From Cladocopium goreaui (Eukaryota > Sar > Dinophyceae > Suessiales > Symbiodiniaceae), in NCBI GenBank assembly GCA_947184155.2, contig CAMXCT020000125.1, positions 372,001 through 436,000 on the forward strand: DNA of 64,000 bases, given 5' to 3'. Positions 61,901 through 64,000 of the stretch are shown here, one piece after another. Every line of letters begins with the position of its first letter. The stretch's first letter is position 1. The translations under genes and the position numbers were made by a program. The notes under the pieces were generated by a model, which was given only the letters and a program-made list of their open reading frames with translations, had not been told where the DNA came from and searched no databases.

Positions 61901-63859
61901 ATCCTCTTTGTCAAAGGGTCTTGGTCTTCTTTCAATGAAACACATGGAGGGGATAGTCGGACGACGCAGACGTCGTCCCCCAGCCGTCGACTGCAGTTGA
62001 GCAGCTACCGCCGCAAGCCACAAATTTTGGAATTGTTCTTCATCCCCCGCCGCGCCAGTCGGCTGGACGCCTGTGGTTTACCACGGTGCAAACCCCTACT
62101 GGGCACCACCGTGGGACCATCAAGAAATCATCATCAAACAATCCATCGGTCCATCGTCTAACTCAGCTATGGAAAAAACAACAAGGTCACAGGGCCATGC
62201 CTAAGAGCTGCAAAAGGAAGGCACCAAAGTAGTTCCCCAAGTTGGCGCCCAGATTGCCTCAGCCACAACAAACAACAAAATATCAAAGAGAACGATGGTG
62301 TGTGTGTGATCCAGAGTTTAGCGTGAGGGATCTGCAAATACGCATATATACATATGATACATATGAATGTATGATATGAATATATGTGTCAATACCAGTA
62401 CTAGATATGTATTGTTTGATAATGTGTCTTGCTGAACAGCATGCCAGTCCGGAATTCCAAAACGATTCCTTGGCACAAACAAGACTCATCAGAAGTTCAG
62501 AAAGTGCACATATGCATATTGCTCCCCAGTACGCACGTATACCCTGATACGTCGTATGAGCCATGAAATATACCCCCATTCCAATCATTCCATCCCAATG
62601 TACTATTTGGATCTATTTGGTTATATAATAGATATCATCCCTCTGATGGTTTACAATAAAACCGCCAATAAACCGGGCAGTAGAACCCCAGTAATAACCA
62701 ACCAGTAGATTTGGGCAAATTATCATAATTCACAAACCTGAAAGGTTCGGCCATTTTGGGATGATTTCTCTTACTAAGCATTATTCCAGGGTTCGGGAGA
62801 ACAATGAGGTCGTCAAAAAATCCTGAGATTCCAACCAATCCAACCAGTTGGTCATGGGTTGATTTTCTGAACAATGAACAACAATAAGTCGTATGTGTGA
62901 GGGATATCTACAGATTTCATGGTTCATATATGTTCATATCAATCCAGTCCTGCCAAGCATCCCATTCCAGCCAGCAACGCGAACATCGTCGCCTGCTCTG
63001 TAAAAATAAAGTGCGAGCTGAGCTGCTGCCCGATTTGGGGATACGCGGTGTTTGTGTATTACATATACTTGGGTATATATATATATATATCTATCTATAT
63101 ATATATATATATATATTATGTATACGTATATATTTTGTAAATATGTATGAATGTATATATGTATATATGTATACATGTGTATATGTATATATGTAAATAT
63201 GTGTATATGTATATATGTAAATATGTATATAAGTATATATGTATACATGTGTATATATGAGTATATGTATATATGTAAATATGTAAATATGTATATATGT
63301 ATACATGTGTATATATGAGTATATGTATATATGTAAATATGTAAATATGTATATATGTAAATATGTAAATATGTAAATATGTTTATATGTAAATATGTAT
63401 ATATGTATATATGTATAATGTATATATGTATATATGTATATATGTAAACTGTATATATGTATATATGTATGTATGTGTGTATGTGTATACGTACATATGT
63501 AAATGTAAAAAATATATATATGTATAAAATGAATTCATGCATATATGTATACATGTGTGTATATATATGTATGCATCTACATATGCAAATAGGTATATAT
63601 GTATATATGTGTATATGTAAATATGCATACATGCATACATATATATACATATGTAAACACCTTTGTATATGTAAATATATATGTACATATAACTGTACAT
63701 GTATATATGTATATATGTATATGTGTATATATATATAATTAAATATATATGTATATGTCTAAGCAGCATATGAACAGGGACAAGCATCCCTAGCCATCCT
63801 TAATCATCTGTTTCTGCATCTTGTAGCGGAACAAAGAGTATGACTCGCCGTTCATGAAG
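40447..63859 (-). CDS. multi-exon gene of unknown function (16 exons placed; hosts the LINE in an intron)
   Basis: Phase-consistent exons in coding order: 63799-63859, 62962-62992, 61985-62070, 61520-61554, 53983-54030, 52557-52620, 51636-51779, 51040-51075, 46981-47039, 46262-46300, 45342-45394, 43904-43954, 43179-43270, 41317-41400, 40558-40599, 40447-40503; about 327 codons so far. I do not recognise the protein. It begins [17 protein letters not shown], then a hydrophobic stretch ([42 protein letters not shown]), an acidic-charged segment ([32 protein letters not shown]) and a basic, Pro-rich part ([27 protein letters not shown]). The first exon faintly recalls SURP-type splicing proteins, which I would not rely on. 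Fifteen junctions keep frame with GA (6), GC (5) and GT (4) donors. Weak points: 51040-51075, 46981-47039 and 61520-61554, which are open in other frames. The start lies right of the window. It may prove to be two genes. Confidence 0.5.
41868..42131 (-). other. unplaced 87-codon open frame inside an intron
   Basis: The frame runs [16 protein letters not shown] ... [19 protein letters not shown]. It is ungapped, of ordinary composition and lies in the intron 41401-43178. It has no acceptor that fits the surrounding chain. It could be a mobile-element remnant. I do not recognise it. Confidence 0.2.
42120..42240. repeat. short tandem repeat CATAAACCATCATAAGCC
   Basis: Three near-identical units of about 45 bp (ATTAGTCACAAGTTCATAAA ...) within an intron. 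Confidence 0.8.
42640..42960. other. AT-rich intron segment
   Basis: Over 80% A+T with ATAATATAAAATAAGATA words. No exon seen. Confidence 0.7.
45975..46075. mobile_element. MITE-like element, CTGGTTGGTGG family
   Basis: A 101-bp copy with ends CTGGTTGGTGGTTTTAACC and CGTTCCAAACCACCAG, interior CTTGAAAAATATGAAAGTC. It is in the intron between 46262 and 45394, and closest to the copy at 61147. Confidence 0.85.
48655..48985. repeat. TATA microsatellite blocks around an inverted GGGGTATT patch
   Basis: Two TATA tracts (48660-48820, 48925-48970) flank 48820-48925, which reads AAAAGGGATTCC and GGGGGTCTCCAACATGTATG. Intronic. Tyr/Ile-rich frames are artefacts. Confidence 0.85.
49640..49885. repeat. 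two tandem 150-bp units each with a long G-run block
   Basis: TTTCTCTGGGGTTTCGGGTG followed by (GGGGGGGT)n and GTAATAACGTCAATGTTGAC occurs twice. The G blocks at 49660-49708 and 49795-49827 contain many runs of at least five G. The pair leads directly into the 45-bp array. Confidence 0.9.
49886..50410. repeat. 45-bp minisatellite, about 11 copies
   Basis: Units GCTACGCTTTGAACTCTTTC + ATATAACATCTAAGAC + TTTCTTGTT, spaced about 45 bp. Since 45 is divisible by three, one plus-strand frame ([14 protein letters not shown]) stays open and fuses to the following open frame. Confidence 0.93.
50410..50679 (+). pseudogene. possible DDE-transposase C-terminal fragment (ISXO2/IS1595-like)
   Basis: The plus-strand frame ends in TGA at 50679. 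The segment [17 protein letters not shown] ... [18 protein letters not shown] follows the pattern V-H-T-x-x-I-x-G-x-W-x-x-x-K and the K-x-L ... F-x-x-R that close ISXO2-type transposases (Merlin-like in eukaryotes). This is pattern recognition, not a search. No upstream catalytic part is present: the frame runs straight into the 45-bp array. It is the only protein-like plus-strand piece in the right half, lying in an intron of a minus-strand gene. Confidence 0.4.
52930..52965. repeat. perfect TA dinucleotide run
   Basis: An uninterrupted (TA)n of about 30 bp in an intron. Confidence 0.9.
54440..54602. repeat. TAAA / TTAATTAA microsatellite
   Basis: (AAATAAAT)n then (ATTAATTA)n, ending exactly where the left 184-bp direct repeat of the LINE locus begins. 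Confidence 0.9.
54604..54787. repeat. left copy of the direct repeat flanking the LINE (184 bp)
   Basis: About 98% identical to 60998-61182 and in the same orientation. It starts CATGAATTACAACATAG and ends CTTGAAAAATATTA. Differences: GGGTGG vs TCGGTGG (one base shorter), CACGTCGAAC vs CACGTTGAAC, TAAACATC vs TAACCATC. It includes only the first 36 bp of a CTGGTTGGT MITE; the rest of the MITE is missing here and the LINE 3' end follows at once. Confidence 0.93.
54752..54787. mobile_element. truncated CTGGTTGGT MITE (split at the LINE junction)
   Basis: CTGGTTGGTTGTTTTTAAAC up to CTTGAAAAATATTA. It stops exactly at the LINE 3' boundary. The complete counterpart is at 61147-61245. Confidence 0.85.
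54814..54836 (-). other. 3'-UTR hairpin of the LINE
   Basis: Stem CAAGGGC/GCCCTTG with an 8-9-nt loop GGCGCACGG (plus-strand view), about 25 nt from the 3' end of the element. LINE reverse transcriptases of several clades recognise a 3' stem-loop; that role here is inference. Confidence 0.6.
54858..56891 (-). pseudogene. LINE ORF2, part 3: zinc finger, RNase H and C-terminal region
   Basis: 677-codon frame in the third phase. The true join to the RT part is near 56885, where [10 protein letters not shown] of the RT frame overlaps [14 protein letters not shown] of this frame. Order: RT thumb-like region; a Cys/His finger [17 protein letters not shown] (about residues 220-236); RNase H with [13 protein letters not shown] (first Asp), [12 protein letters not shown] (Glu), [11 protein letters not shown] (second Asp) and [10 protein letters not shown] (last Asp), so the four acidic residues are present; then about 200 residues of unassigned C-terminus ending in TGA or another stop before 54858. 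Apart from the frame break it is intact, suggesting a fairly young copy. Confidence 0.85.
56768..58147 (-). pseudogene. LINE ORF2, part 2: reverse transcriptase
   Basis: 459-codon frame. Motifs: [19 protein letters not shown] (motif A Asp), [10 protein letters not shown] (motif B), [12 protein letters not shown] (motif C, with FVDD in place of the usual F/YADD) and LDMQKTRAW (motif D region, K conserved). The first coding residues overlap the endonuclease frame around 58130-58150, where a one-base indel within GGGAAAGTTTTGC moves the frame. The second break is at about 56880-56890, near GCCCAATGGCCC. Domain assignment is firm from motif order. Confidence 0.88.
58051..60000 (-). pseudogene. 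LINE ORF2, part 1: AP-like endonuclease
   Basis: 649-codon frame. Residues 1-95 are hydrophobic and low in motifs and may precede the true protein. Then [10 protein letters not shown], a leader motif I associate with dinoflagellate LINEs (recalled, not searched), the endonuclease [25 protein letters not shown] (Glu), [12 protein letters not shown] (Asp/Asn), [12 protein letters not shown] and [11 protein letters not shown] (Asp-His), in the order of APE-type nucleases. A charged linker follows before the RT. The frame ends at 58051 because of the frameshift at about 58140. Confidence 0.88.
60079..60747 (-). pseudogene. LINE ORF1, C-terminal part (after in-frame TGA)
   Basis: In the same frame as the piece at 60748-61140, separated only by TGA at 60748-60750. 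The first half is polar and Thr/Pro-rich ([18 protein letters not shown]). The last 100 residues are Gln-rich with heptad spacing ([31 protein letters not shown]), i.e. a coiled coil as in many LINE ORF1 proteins that form RNA-binding trimers. The stop at 60079 is followed by an 80-nt gap to the ORF2 frame. Confidence 0.75.
60748..61140 (-). pseudogene. LINE ORF1, N-terminal part, starting inside the direct repeat
   Basis: 130 codons to TGA. The first 48 ([20 protein letters not shown] ... [11 protein letters not shown]) are encoded by the right direct repeat, the rest ([19 protein letters not shown] ... [14 protein letters not shown]) by the element body, in one frame. Cys/His spacing C-x3-H ... 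C-x2-C-C could make a small zinc site. If the repeat is a target duplication, this N-terminus is a fortuitous or host-derived extension and ORF1 would start at the internal Met near 60967. Confidence 0.6.
60998..61182. repeat. right copy of the direct repeat flanking the LINE (185 bp)
   Basis: Pairs with 54604-54787. At its outer (right) end it runs uninterrupted into the remainder of a complete MITE, whereas the left copy is cut at the same base. Confidence 0.93.
61147..61245. mobile_element. MITE-like element, CTGGTTGGTGG family (complete, overlaps the direct repeat)
   Basis: A 99-bp element with ends CTGGTTGGTTGTTTTTAACC and CCAAGCTACCAACCAG, and an internal dyad GGGAAATATTTTCCC. Its first 36 bp lie in the right direct repeat. 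Confidence 0.85.
62160..62960. other. intron sequence without recognisable features
   Basis: Part of the intron between exons 62962-62992 and 61985-62070. Unique, moderately AT-rich. No repeat family or exon-like frame stands out. Confidence 0.4.
63070..63760. repeat. TATATGTATATATGTAAATATG microsatellite block
   Basis: About 690 bp of (TATATG)n with AAATATG and GTGTATATGAG variants, some repeating as units of about 70 bp (63236-63320). It fills the intron between exons 63799-63859 and 62962-62992. Confidence 0.93.
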
Positions 63860-63894
63860 CTGCAGAAACAGATTCTGAAACACCAGAAACAAAA

Positions 63895-64000
63895 CATGTC
63901 TACTAATTTAACAATTTTAACATATCGAAAATTGCCCATTTGTAGATGAATTCCCTATCACAAGCGGTGCTTTTCCATAGCTACAAGTATGTTACATTAC
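63895..64000. mobile_element. possible edge copy of the CCCTCTGGTAA-type MITE (incomplete)
   Basis: ATTTTAACATATCGAAAATTG then CCCATTTGTAGATGAATTCCC and TTTTCCATAGCTACAAGTATG match the interior layout of the copies at 3138 and 10358. The window ends before a right terminus can be seen. Confidence 0.45.

Overview
The window looks like nuclear DNA of a dinoflagellate, most likely a Suessiales/Symbiodiniaceae-type genome. The evidence is seen directly. Every gene I can piece together lies on the minus strand. Genes are split into many very short exons (15-144 nt) by introns of 54 nt to about 7.5 kb. Introns usually begin GC or GA rather than GT and end AG before a G. Intergenic gaps are short and introns are packed with satellites, microsatellites and MITE-like inverted repeats. 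A LINE carries the [10 protein letters not shown] leader that I associate with dinoflagellate elements (recalled, not searched).

Layout, left to right: 1-3.1 kb is stacked minisatellites. 3.4-13.6 kb is the 5' half of a UDP-sugar pyrophosphorylase gene (13 exons, minus strand, running off the left edge). 14.1-30.6 kb is a multi-exon gene for an all-helical repeat protein of the kind that binds organellar RNA; a 2.7-kb degenerate array with an inverted island sits in one of its introns. 31.6-37.3 kb is a series of four tandem-repeat blocks, including a 246-bp satellite. 38.6-40.2 kb is a possible tiny Cys-containing protein gene whose intron holds a 650-bp CAACAA/ACAACG tract. 40.4-63.9 kb is a 16-exon gene of unrecognised function. 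Its longest intron contains a 6.2-kb APE-RT-RNaseH LINE in the same orientation, damaged by one stop and two frameshifts and bracketed by 184/185-bp direct repeats. Another intron holds a 45-bp minisatellite next to a possible transposase fragment on the plus strand.

The exon chains were built by hand: reading frame, AG|G acceptors and, for the pyrophosphorylase, known family motifs. The pyrophosphorylase is secure. The other chains are phase-consistent models whose proteins I infer or do not recognise. I see no tRNA, rRNA, CRISPR or bacterial-type operon. The tandem arrays create long open frames that are not genes.
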